Assembly (NCBI RefSeq): GCF_024539815.1
Contig: NZ_JAHHIU010000121.1
Span: 1-43,040, forward strand
Origin: Streptomyces hayashii
GTDB lineage: Bacteria; Actinomycetota; Actinomycetes; Streptomycetales; Streptomycetaceae
Length of the DNA stretch: 43,040 nucleotides
Reading direction: 5' to 3'
A model generated the notes under the pieces. That model saw only the letters and a program-made list of their open reading frames with translations. It was not told the DNA's origin and made no database searches. A program made the position numbers and the translations under genes. Every line of letters begins with the position of its first letter. The first letter of the stretch is position 1. Shown here in pieces: positions 16,167 through 23,942 of the stretch.

Positions 16167-16197
16167 GAGCAGGGCCCTGCTCGCTGCGGGGCCCCGC
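16167..16197 (-). repeat. Two palindromes between dasA and dasB (attenuator or mRNA-stabilising hairpins)
   Basis: GAGCAGGGCCCTGCTC (16167-16182) and GCGGGGCCCCGC (16186-16197) are perfect palindromes just after the dasA stop. They can fold into adjacent hairpins in the transcript. Such structures often leave a stable, abundant binding-protein mRNA and reduced permease expression. Confidence 0.6.
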
Positions 16198-16204
16198 CCT
16201 CAGG

Positions 16205-17485
16205 TCACTTGGTGTTGATGACCTTGTCGATCGCGGCGTCCGCGTCCTTCGCGGCGGCCTCGACCGACTTCTTGCCGGTGCCGATGCTCTGCAGCATGGT
16301 CTGCAGGACCTGGGCCTTCTCGACCTGGCCCCAGCCGGGGGCCATGGGGACGAACCAGTTGGACTCGGCCGCGGTGGCCGGGACGGCTGTCGCCGGGTCG
16401 TTCTTGAGGGTCGCGAGGTCGGTCTTGTTGTTGGGCAGATTGCCCTTGCCCATCAGGCCCTTCTGGCCGGCGGGGCCGGTGAAGGCGTTGATCCACTCGG
16501 CGGCGAGGCCCTGCGCGTGCGACTTGACCGGGACGGCGAGGTCGGAACCGCCCAGGAAGACGGGGAGGTTCTTGCCGGACGGCCCCGGCATCACGAAGTT
16601 CTCCAGGTTGTCCTTGAGCTTGCCGGTCTTGTCGTTCTTCGGGTCGGCGGAGGTCGCGCCCTCCCAGGCCGCGCCGAAGATCATGCCGGACTTGCCCTGG
16701 CCGTAGACGATGTAGCGGTCGGACTCGTCCTTGGTCTTGTCGCCGTGCATGTACTTGTCGACGACCGTCTTGAACTCGTTGAGGCCCTTGAGCGACTCGG
16801 GCGAGGACAGGTCGGCCTTCCACTGGCCGCCGTCCTCCTTGGCGATGGAGCCGCCCGCGTCGTAGACGAAGGACATGGCCGCGTACCAGTCGCGGGTGGG
16901 CTGGTACCAGGCGGAGAACTTGCCGCCCTCCTTCTGCTGGACCTTGTCCAGGGCGGCGGTCAGCTCCGCGTACGTCCTGGGCGTGGACTTCACGCCGGCC
17001 GCGGCGAAGACGTCCTTGCGCCAGTTGCCGACGCGGCCGCCGGCGTAGTACGGCACGCCGTAGGTCTTGCCGTCGTAGGTCACCGAGGCCTTGAGGCCGT
17101 CGAGCCAGGCGGAGGAGTTGTCGAACTTGGCGGTGTCCAGGGGGGCGAACGCGCCCTTGACCATGTAGCCGAGCATCTCGGTGTTGCCCATCTCGACGAC
17201 GTCGGGGGCCTTGTCGGTGGCGAGGACCGCGTCGAGCTTGGCGTTCTTGTCCGGCCAGCCGTAGTACTCGTGGTTGATCTTGACGCCGGGGTGCTTCTTC
17301 TGCACGGCGGCGTCGGCGGCCTTGACCAGCTCGGGCCAGTTGTTCTGCGCGTCGACGGTGAGCCAGACGGTCAGCTCCTTGGCGTCCGTGCCCTTCGAGT
17401 CCCCGCTGCCACTGTCGTCCCCGCACGCCGCGATGGAGACCATCATGCCCGCGATACCGATCGCGGCTATCAGCTTGCGCTTCAC
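16205..17485 (-). CDS. dasA: Chitobiose/GlcNAc-oligomer binding lipoprotein DasA
   Basis: This 426-aa extracytoplasmic solute-binding protein (family 1) captures chitooligosaccharides for DasBC. A basic N-terminus KRKL, a short hydrophobic stretch and SIAAC form a lipoprotein signal with the modified Cys at residue 21, followed by a Gly/Ser/Asp linker. The mature part has the mixed alpha/beta SBP pattern (ELTVWLTVDAQNNWPELVKA; GVPYYAGGRVGNWRKDVF). GTG 17485 is preceded by GAGGAGG. The gene is divergent from dasR, with two dre sites in between, and is strongly DasR-controlled in S. coelicolor. Confidence 0.95.
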   Translation of the reverse strand: MKRKLIAAIGIAGMMVSIAACGDDSGSGDSKGTDAKELTVWLTVDAQNNWPELVKAADAAVQKKHPGVKINHEYYGWPDKNAKLDAVLATDKAPDVVEMGNTEMLGYMVKGAFAPLDTAKFDNSSAWLDGLKASVTYDGKTYGVPYYAGGRVGNWRKDVFAAAGVKSTPRTYAELTAALDKVQQKEGGKFSAWYQPTRDWYAAMSFVYDAGGSIAKEDGGQWKADLSSPESLKGLNEFKTVVDKYMHGDKTKDESDRYIVYGQGKSGMIFGAAWEGATSADPKNDKTGKLKDNLENFVMPGPSGKNLPVFLGGSDLAVPVKSHAQGLAAEWINAFTGPAGQKGLMGKGNLPNNKTDLATLKNDPATAVPATAAESNWFVPMAPGWGQVEKAQVLQTMLQSIGTGKKSVEAAAKDADAAIDKVINTK

Positions 17486-17546
17486 GCCATCCTCCTCAGG
17501 GATGCCACACCCCCCGCCCACGGGCCGGGACCTCGATCTGGACCAA

Positions 17547-17558
17547 TGGTGTAGACCA
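17547..17558. promoter_or_regulatory. DasR-responsive element (dre) proximal to dasA
   Basis: TGGTGTAGACCA differs from the dre core at one base and lies 62 bp upstream of the dasA start. The 372-bp dasA-dasR region (17486-17857) contains this dre, a second one, and no gene. Confidence 0.7.
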
Positions 17559-17716
17559 GTGGGCAGAGCTTGGCTCAGGCCAATAAGCCTGTCAAGGGTG
17601 GCCGAACCCCCTCCGACCAGCCGTTATGGGACCTACATATGCAGGAACCTTTAAGTAAGAAGCCGTCGAAAACATCGGCCCCGGAGGTGGCCGGTCCGGT
17701 AGACCATTTGCCCTGG

Positions 17717-17728
17717 TGGACTAGACCA
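17717..17728. promoter_or_regulatory. DasR-responsive element (dre) between dasA and dasR
   Basis: TGGACTAGACCA is identical to the distal nagB site and lies 129 bp before the dasR start. A half-site TAGACCA recurs at 17699-17705, 23 bp upstream. It probably serves dasR autoregulation and/or dasA. Confidence 0.65.
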
Positions 17729-17857
17729 GCAAAGGTTGCGACGGTATACAGAGGGATCACGGAACGATGGCGCACGCATCGCCGCGTCCGTGCCACGATG
17801 TGAGCCGCGGCCGACGTGTGTCGGCCGTTTCGGCACCCGCAGCCGGGAAGGCAGGCC

Positions 17858-18622
17858 ATGAGCACCGACGTCAGCAGTGCGGAGAACGAGGGTGGGGCGA
17901 CCGTCCGTACCGCGCGTGTGCCCAAGTACTACCGTCTCAAGAAGCATCTGCTCGACATGACGGAGACGCAGTCCCCCGGCACCCCGGTCCCGCCGGAGCG
18001 CACCCTGGCAGCCGAGTTCGACACCTCGCGCACGACCGTCCGTCAGGCCCTTCAGGAACTCGTGGTCGAGGGGCGGCTGGAGCGCATCCAGGGCAAGGGC
18101 ACCTTCGTCGCCAAGCCGAAGGTGTCGCAGGCGCTGCAACTCACCTCCTACACCGAGGACATGCGCGCACAGGGACTCGAACCGACCTCACAGCTGCTGG
18201 ACGTCGGCTACATCACCGCCGACGACCGCCTCGCCGGGCTGCTCGACATCACGGCCGGCGGCCGGGTGCTGCGCATCGAGCGTCTGCGCATGGCGAACGG
18301 CGAGCCGATGGCGATCGAGACGACCCATCTGTCGGCGAAGCGGTTCCCGGCCCTGCGCCGGTCGCTGGCCAAGTACACCTCGCTGTACACCGCCCTGGCC
18401 GAGGTCTACGACGTGCATCTCGCGGAGGCCGAGGAGACCATCGAGACCTCCCTGGCCACCCCCCGCGAGGCCGGCCTGCTCGGCACCGACGTGGGCCTGC
18501 CCATGCTGATGCTCTCCCGCCACTCGCTGGACAGGAAGGGCCAGCCGGTGGAGTGGGTGCGGTCGGTCTACCGGGGCGACCGGTACAAGTTCGTGGCCAG
18601 GCTGAAGAGGCCCGCCGAGTAG
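17858..18622 (+). CDS. dasR: GntR-family regulator DasR
   Basis: This 254-aa HutC-subfamily GntR regulator has an N-terminal winged helix-turn-helix (TLAAEFDTSRTTVRQALQEL, then VEGRLERIQGKGTFVA, about residues 50-88) and a C-terminal UTRA effector domain. It represses GlcNAc uptake and catabolism and chitinase genes, and in S. coelicolor links nutrient state to antibiotic production; amino-sugar phosphates release it from DNA. ATG 17858 is preceded by GGGAAGG. The length equals what I recall for S. coelicolor DasR. It is divergent from dasABC, and all four dre sites in the window lie near its own genes or targets. Confidence 0.96.
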   Translation: MSTDVSSAENEGGATVRTARVPKYYRLKKHLLDMTETQSPGTPVPPERTLAAEFDTSRTTVRQALQELVVEGRLERIQGKGTFVAKPKVSQALQLTSYTEDMRAQGLEPTSQLLDVGYITADDRLAGLLDITAGGRVLRIERLRMANGEPMAIETTHLSAKRFPALRRSLAKYTSLYTALAEVYDVHLAEAEETIETSLATPREAGLLGTDVGLPMLMLSRHSLDRKGQPVEWVRSVYRGDRYKFVARLKRPAE

Positions 18623-18721
18623 AGGGTCTGTGGAGGGACTTCCGCTGGGCTTATCCGTCACTTACATTGCCTGCGCATTACATCTGTGATCAAGGCGATC
18701 GAGTGAGGGGCGGAGCCGCCG

Positions 18722-19018
18722 ATGTCAGAGACCCCGGAAGTGACCAGAGGGCCGGTGGTGACGCCTGTGCGCGTCGTCATCGCCCTCTGCCTGCTCGCGC
18801 CCTTCGTGGCGATGCTGTGGGTGGGTTCGTACGCGAAGGTGGACCCGGCTTTCATCGGGATCCCCTTCTTCTACTGGTACCAGATGCTGTGGGTACCCCT
18901 GTCCGCCGCGCTCACCATCACCGCGTACAAGCTGTGGCAGCGTGACCAGCGCGGCCGCGCTGCGGGCGTCGCTGCCTCCCCGGCCGCCTCTTCCCCGAAG
19001 GGCGGTGCGTCGGAGTGA
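18722..19018 (+). CDS. DUF3311 small membrane protein (symporter partner)
   Basis: This 98-aa protein has two membrane helices (about 18-36 and 50-68) separated by AKVDPAFIGIPFFYWYQ, the DUF3311 pattern. The C-terminus is a polar Ala/Ser tail. Its TGA overlaps the GTG of the sodium:solute symporter, so the two are coupled. Small two-helix proteins commonly accompany SSS carriers, and this one is probably an accessory or stabilising subunit (inference). The upstream 99 nt carry the promoter. Confidence 0.88.
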   Translation: MSETPEVTRGPVVTPVRVVIALCLLAPFVAMLWVGSYAKVDPAFIGIPFFYWYQMLWVPLSAALTITAYKLWQRDQRGRAAGVAASPAASSPKGGASE

Positions 19019-20640
19019 AGGACGGCGTGAACGGCGTGGCGCTCGCCGTCTTCATCTTCTTCTTCCTGGCCGTGACGGTCATGGGCTTCCTGGCCGCGCG
19101 CTGGCGCAAGGCCGAGAGCGACAGCCTCGACGAATGGGGCCTTGGCGGCCGGTCGTTCGGCACCTGGGTCACCTGGTTCCTGCTCGGCGGCGACCTGTAC
19201 ACCGCGTACACCTTCGTCGCCGTGCCGGCGGCGATCTACGCGGCGGGCGCGGCCGGGTTCTTCGCGGTGCCCTACACGATCCTCGTCTACCCGCTGATCT
19301 TCACGTTCCTGCCCCGCCTGTGGTCGGTGTCCCACAAGCACGGCTATGTGACGACCTCGGACTTCGTGCGGGGCCGCTTCGGATCGAAGGGCCTGTCGCT
19401 GGCGGTCGCCGTCACCGGCATCCTCGCGACGATGCCCTACATCGCGCTCCAACTGGTGGGCATCCAGGCCGTGCTCGACGTGATGGGCGTCGGCGGCGGC
19501 GAGAACACCAACTGGTTCGTGAAGGACCTGCCGCTGCTGATCGCCTTCGGCGTGCTGGCCGCCTACACGTACTCCTCGGGTCTGCGGGCCCCCGCGCTCA
19601 TCGCGTTCGTGAAGGACACGCTGATCTACATCGTCATCGCGGTGGCGATCATCTACATCCCGATCAAGCTGGGCGGCTTCGACGACATCTTCGCCAAGGC
19701 GGCCCACGCGTTCAGCCAGACCAACCCGGCGACGGGCAAGCCGCGCGGCGCGCTCGCGCCGGCGGAACCGGGCCAGTGGACCTATGCGACGCTCGCGCTG
19801 GGCTCGGCGCTGGCGCTGTTCATGTACCCGCACTCCATCACCGCGACGCTGTCGTCGCGCAGCCGTGAGGTGATCCGCCGCAACACCACGATCCTGCCGC
19901 TGTACTCGCTGATGCTGGGCCTGCTCGCGCTGCTGGGCTTCATGGCGATCGCGGCCGGGGTCAAGGTCACCAACGGCCAGCTCGCGATCCCGCAGCTGTT
20001 CGAGGACATGTTCCCGTCCTGGTTCGCCGGTGTGGCGTTCGCGGCGATCGGCATCGGCGCGCTGGTGCCGGCGGCCATCATGTCGATCGCGGCCGCGAAC
20101 CTCTTCACCCGCAACATCTACAAGGACTTCATCAGGCCGGACGCGACGCCCGCACAGGAGACGAAGGTCTCCAAGCTGGTCTCGCTGCTGGTGAAGGTGG
20201 GCGCCCTGGTCTTCGTCCTCACCATGGACAAGACGGTCGCCATCAACTTCCAGCTGCTGGGCGGGATCTGGATCCTGCAGACCTTCCCGGCGCTGGTGGG
20301 CGGCCTGTTCACCCGATGGTTCCACCGCTGGGCGCTGCTGGCCGGCTGGGCGGTCGGCATGGTCTACGGCACCTTCGCCGCCTACGGTGTGGCCTCCCCG
20401 ACGCAGAAGCACTTCGGCGGCTCGTCGAAGGAGATCCCGGGCATCGGGGAGATCGGCTACATCGGCCTCACGGCGTTCGTCCTCAACGTCGTCGTCGCGG
20501 TGATCCTGACGTTCGTCCTGAAGGCGGCCAAGGCCCCCGACGGGATCGACGAGACGAAGCCGGAGGACTACACGGCGGACGCGGGCGACCCGGGCGTGCA
20601 GGTCGAGCTGCCGCCGGCCACCGCGGGCACGTCGCACTAG
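19015..20640 (+). CDS. Sodium:solute symporter (SSS family)
   Basis: This 541-aa membrane carrier has about 13 hydrophobic segments and couples solute uptake to Na+. SSS features include DEWGLGGRSFGTWVTWFLLG near residue 40 and FAAIGIGALVPAAIMSIAAA near residue 345, the region that forms part of the Na+ site in the family. The C-terminal tail is acidic. The substrate is unknown; short organic acids or amino acids are typical of related carriers. GTG 19015 overlaps the DUF3311 stop codon. The position next to dasR is not evidence of sugar transport, since no dre is seen upstream. Confidence 0.9.
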   Translation: MKDGVNGVALAVFIFFFLAVTVMGFLAARWRKAESDSLDEWGLGGRSFGTWVTWFLLGGDLYTAYTFVAVPAAIYAAGAAGFFAVPYTILVYPLIFTFLPRLWSVSHKHGYVTTSDFVRGRFGSKGLSLAVAVTGILATMPYIALQLVGIQAVLDVMGVGGGENTNWFVKDLPLLIAFGVLAAYTYSSGLRAPALIAFVKDTLIYIVIAVAIIYIPIKLGGFDDIFAKAAHAFSQTNPATGKPRGALAPAEPGQWTYATLALGSALALFMYPHSITATLSSRSREVIRRNTTILPLYSLMLGLLALLGFMAIAAGVKVTNGQLAIPQLFEDMFPSWFAGVAFAAIGIGALVPAAIMSIAAANLFTRNIYKDFIRPDATPAQETKVSKLVSLLVKVGALVFVLTMDKTVAINFQLLGGIWILQTFPALVGGLFTRWFHRWALLAGWAVGMVYGTFAAYGVASPTQKHFGGSSKEIPGIGEIGYIGLTAFVLNVVVAVILTFVLKAAKAPDGIDETKPEDYTADAGDPGVQVELPPATAGTSH

Positions 20641-20678
20641 CTACGCCGAGGGCCCGCAGGGGCCCGCGGGTTCGGCAC

Positions 20679-20712
20679 GGGCGGGCCGCCGGAGAAATCC
20701 GGCGGCCCGCCC
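20679..20712 (+). terminator. Terminator of the DUF3311-symporter operon
   Basis: GGGCGGGCCGCCGGA (20679-20693) and TCCGGCGGCCCGCCC (20698-20712) form a perfect 15-bp stem with loop GAAA, 38 nt after the symporter stop. Confidence 0.85.
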
Positions 20713-20739
20713 GCGTGCGTCTGCGGCACACTGCGCCGC

Positions 20740-21246
20740 ATGGACATACGGATCAGGAACGCGCTGCACACCGAGTACGCCCCCCTCGGCGACATCACCG
20801 CCCAGGCCTATCTCCGGGACGGCCTCCTCGACTACGGCGAGGAGGACCCGTACCTGCCCGTGCTGAAGGACGTCGCCGCGCGGGCGGCCGCCGCCGAGGT
20901 GCTGGTGGCCGTGGACGGCGACCGGCTCCTCGGAGGCGTCACCTTCGTGTCCGGTCCCGGCCCGGTCGCCGACATCGCGCGGCCCGGCGAGGCCGAGATC
21001 CGGGCGCTGGCGGTCGCGCACGCGGGGCGCGGCCGGGGAGCAGGGGAGGCGCTCGTGCGGGCCTGCGTCAAGCGGGCGCGGACCACGCCGGGCTGCACGG
21101 CCGTCGTCCTGTCGAGTCAGCGCGCCATGCACACCGCGCACCGGATCTACGAACGTCTGGGCTTCCTCCGTACACCCGAGCGGGACTGGAATCCCGTGCC
21201 GCACCTGGACGACCTCACTCTGCTCACCTATCAGTTGACGCTCTGA
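20740..21246 (+). CDS. GNAT-family N-acetyltransferase
   Basis: This 168-aa acetyl-CoA-dependent acyltransferase has motif A EIRALAVAHAGRGRGAGEAL (about 87-106), with the R/Q-x-x-G-x-G/A pyrophosphate-binding loop, and motif B YERLGFLRTPERDWNPVP near the C-terminus. The acceptor is unknown. ATG 20740 may be leaderless: CACACT lies 7 nt upstream and there is no ribosome site. It is downstream of a strong terminator, so it has its own promoter. Confidence 0.85.
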   Translation: MDIRIRNALHTEYAPLGDITAQAYLRDGLLDYGEEDPYLPVLKDVAARAAAAEVLVAVDGDRLLGGVTFVSGPGPVADIARPGEAEIRALAVAHAGRGRGAGEALVRACVKRARTTPGCTAVVLSSQRAMHTAHRIYERLGFLRTPERDWNPVPHLDDLTLLTYQLTL

Positions 21247-21256
21247 AACCACCGCG

Positions 21257-21303
21257 ACACTACATCTGGGGTTGGCGTGACGGGTGGGCACAAGATGTAT
21301 GCT
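21257..21303 (+). promoter_or_regulatory. Tandem NrdR boxes in the nrdABS promoter
   Basis: ACACTACATCTGGGGT (21257-21272) and GCACAAGATGTATGCT (21288-21303) both resemble the NrdR consensus acaCwAtATaTwGtgt. Their starts are exactly 31 bp apart, about three helical turns, which is the spacing characteristic of NrdR targets. The second box overlaps the -10-like TATGCT (21298-21303). NrdR is a nucleotide-sensing ATP-cone repressor of ribonucleotide reductase genes. Confidence 0.75.
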
Positions 21304-21309
21304 CATGCT

Positions 21310-21424
21310 CGCTGTCGCCGCAGGGGAATCCGGTGCGAATCCGGAACTGTCCCGCAACGGTGTACTCGCGTGCATCCATACCCGTATGCGCACGCCTGTT
21401 CAGTCCGAGGTCCTGCCGACAGCG
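21310..21424 (+). promoter_or_regulatory. Cobalamin (B12) riboswitch upstream of nrdA
   Basis: The conserved core GAATCCGGTGCGAATCCGGA (from 21326), followed by ACTGTCCCGCAACGGTG, and the 3' box CAGTCCGAGGTCCTGCC (from 21401) are those of cobalamin riboswitches. P1 is a perfect 8-bp helix, CGCTGTCG (21310-21317) with CGACAGCG (21417-21424); P2 is GCAGG (21320-21324) with CCTGC (21412-21416). The element is compact at about 115 nt. In S. coelicolor, B12 represses nrdABS so that the B12-dependent class II enzyme NrdJ is used. The 133 nt between element and start codon must hold the expression platform; no clear terminator stands out there. Confidence 0.93.
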
Positions 21425-21557
21425 TGCCCGGCCGTCCGGTCCGGGCCCCTGACGTCCGGGCCTCGCGGAGTGGGCCGGTGGACGCGACGCCCCCGCGCGC
21501 TCGTGTGCTGCCCCCTGCCCTGCGCCAGGCCCCCTGCCGAGCGAGGGAGAGCCCCAC

Positions 21558-23942
21558 GTGACCATCGCGCCAGCCGAACCGGTTTCAGTCGCCGAACTGG
21601 AGACCGACGGTCCCGGGACCGCGTTGCTGCGTACCCTGACCGAGCTGACCGCCGACCTGCCGGACGCCGACCCCGGCCGGGTCGCCGCCGCGGCCCTGCG
21701 CGGCCGGTCTGCACGGGCTGCCTCCGAGATCACCGCGGAGCTGCGCGAGCTGGCCACGGAGGCGGCCGCCGGTCTGATCTCCGAGGACCCGGCCTACTCG
21801 AAGCTGGCCGCCCGGCTGCTGACGATCAGCATCGCCGCGGAGGCCGCCTCCCAGGGCGTCACGTCGTTCACCGAGTCGGTCGCCGTCGGCCACCGCGAGG
21901 GTCTGATCGCCGATCGCACCGCCGAGTTCGCGCGCGTCCACGCGGCCCGGCTCGACGCGCTGATCGACGAGCGGGCCGACGACCGCTTCGGCTACTTCGG
22001 GCTGCGCACCCTGCACAGCCGCTACCTCCTGCGGCACCCGATCACCCGCAAGGTCGTCGAGACGCCCCAGCACTTCCTGCTGCGGGTCGCCTCCGGTCTC
22101 GCCGAGGACGACACGGTCCGCGCCCTGGACGAAGTCGCCGCGCTCTACGGGCTGATGAGCCGGCTGGACTACCTGCCGTCCTCCCCCACACTCTTCAACT
22201 CCGGCACCCGGCACCCGCAGATGTCGTCCTGCTACCTCCTCGACTCCCCGCTGGACGAGCTGGACTCCATCTACGACCGCTACCACCAGGTCGCCCGGCT
22301 GTCGAAGCACGCCGGCGGCATCGGTCTGTCGTACTCCCGCATCCGCAGCCGCGGTTCGCTGATCCGCGGCACCAACGGACACTCCAACGGCATCGTCCCG
22401 TTCCTGAAGACGCTCGACGCCTCGGTCGCCGCGGTGAACCAGGGCGGGCGGCGCAAGGGCGCGGCCGCCGTGTACCTGGAGACCTGGCACTCCGACATCG
22501 AGGAGTTCCTGGAGCTGCGCGACAACACCGGTGAGGACGCCCGGCGTACGCACAACCTGAACCTCGCGCACTGGATCCCGGACGAGTTCATGCGCCGGGT
22601 CAACGCCGACGCGCCGTGGTCGCTGTTCTCGCCCGCCGACGTGCCCGAGCTGGTCGACCTGTGGGGCGACGAGTTCGACGCGGCCTACCGCAGGGCCGAG
22701 GCGGCCGGTCTGGCCAGGAAGACCATCCCGGCCCGTGATCTGTACGGCCGCATGATGCGCACCCTCGCGCAGACCGGCAACGGCTGGATGACCTTCAAGG
22801 ACGCGGCCAACCGCACCGCCAACCAGACGGCCGAGCCGGGTCATGTCGTCCACTCCTCCAACCTCTGCACGGAGATCCTGGAGGTCACGGACGACGGCGA
22901 GACGGCCGTGTGCAACCTGGGCTCGGTGAACCTGGGCGCGTTCGTCGACACGGCGGGCGGCGACATCGACTGGGAGCGGCTGGACGAGACCGTCCGCACG
23001 GCCGTCACCTTCCTCGACCGGGTCGTCGACATCAACTTCTACCCGACCGAGCAGGCGGGCCGTTCCAACGCCCGCTGGCGTCCGGTCGGGCTGGGCGCGA
23101 TGGGCCTGCAGGACGTCTTCTTCAAGCTGCGTGTCCCCTTCGACTCGCCCGAGGCCAAGGCCCTTTCCACCCGTATCGCGGAGCGCGTGATGCTCGCCGC
23201 GTACGAGGCCTCCGCCGACCTGGCCGAGCGCAACGGCCCCCTGCCCGCCTGGGAGAAGACCCGTACGGCCAGGGGCGTGCTGCACCCCGACCACTACGGC
23301 GTCGAGTTCGCCTGGCCGGAGCGCTGGGCGGCCCTGCGCGAGCGGATCGCCGCGACCGGCATGCGCAACTCCCTGCTGCTCGCCATCGCGCCCACCGCCA
23401 CCATCGCCTCCATCGCGGGCGTGTACGAGTGCATCGAGCCGCAGGTGTCCAACCTGTTCAAGCGTGAGACGCTGTCCGGCGAGTTCCTCCAGGTCAACTC
23501 GTACCTGGTGCAGGAGCTCAAGGACCTCGGCGTCTGGGACGCGCGCACCCGGGAGGCGCTGCGCGAGGCCAACGGCTCGGTGCAGGGCTTCGCGTGGATC
23601 CCGGCGGAGGTGCGGGCGCTGTACCGCACGGCGTGGGAGATCCCGCAGCGCGGCCTGATCGACATGGCCGCCGCCCGCACCCCGTTCCTGGACCAGGCCC
23701 AGTCCCTGAACCTGTTCCTGGAGACGCCCACCATCGGCAAGCTCTCCTCGATGTACGCGTACGCCTGGAAGTCGGGCCTGAAGACGACGTACTACCTGCG
23801 CTCGCGCCCGGCGACCCGCATCGCGCGCGCCGCCCGGGCCCAGGCGCAGCCCGAGGCCACCGTCCCCGTGCAGCAGGCGGCCGACCCCGACGCCGTCGCC
23901 TGCTCCCTTGAGAACCCCGAGTCCTGCGAGGCCTGCCAGTAA
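21558..23942 (+). CDS. nrdA: Class I ribonucleotide reductase large subunit NrdA
   Basis: This 794-aa catalytic subunit reduces ribonucleoside diphosphates to deoxyribonucleotides under air. The active-site cysteines are C225 (SSCYLLDS) and C452 (VCNLGSVNLG), the thiyl-radical Cys is C437 in NLCTEI, and the C-terminal shuttle pair is C790/C793 in ESCEACQ. An N-terminal helical domain precedes the barrel, but I see no ATP-cone sequence at the start. GTG 21558 is preceded by GAGGGAGAG. The stop overlaps the nrdB ATG by one base (TAATG). Regulation by the NrdR boxes and B12 riboswitch upstream is well supported. Confidence 0.95.
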   Translation: MTIAPAEPVSVAELETDGPGTALLRTLTELTADLPDADPGRVAAAALRGRSARAASEITAELRELATEAAAGLISEDPAYSKLAARLLTISIAAEAASQGVTSFTESVAVGHREGLIADRTAEFARVHAARLDALIDERADDRFGYFGLRTLHSRYLLRHPITRKVVETPQHFLLRVASGLAEDDTVRALDEVAALYGLMSRLDYLPSSPTLFNSGTRHPQMSSCYLLDSPLDELDSIYDRYHQVARLSKHAGGIGLSYSRIRSRGSLIRGTNGHSNGIVPFLKTLDASVAAVNQGGRRKGAAAVYLETWHSDIEEFLELRDNTGEDARRTHNLNLAHWIPDEFMRRVNADAPWSLFSPADVPELVDLWGDEFDAAYRRAEAAGLARKTIPARDLYGRMMRTLAQTGNGWMTFKDAANRTANQTAEPGHVVHSSNLCTEILEVTDDGETAVCNLGSVNLGAFVDTAGGDIDWERLDETVRTAVTFLDRVVDINFYPTEQAGRSNARWRPVGLGAMGLQDVFFKLRVPFDSPEAKALSTRIAERVMLAAYEASADLAERNGPLPAWEKTRTARGVLHPDHYGVEFAWPERWAALRERIAATGMRNSLLLAIAPTATIASIAGVYECIEPQVSNLFKRETLSGEFLQVNSYLVQELKDLGVWDARTREALREANGSVQGFAWIPAEVRALYRTAWEIPQRGLIDMAAARTPFLDQAQSLNLFLETPTIGKLSSMYAYAWKSGLKTTYYLRSRPATRIARAARAQAQPEATVPVQQAADPDAVACSLENPESCEACQ

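Noticed and set aside
21425..21540. Intrinsic terminator downstream of the B12 element
   Set aside because: Only short competing GC stems built from repeated GGTCCGGG-like words; no single convincing hairpin.
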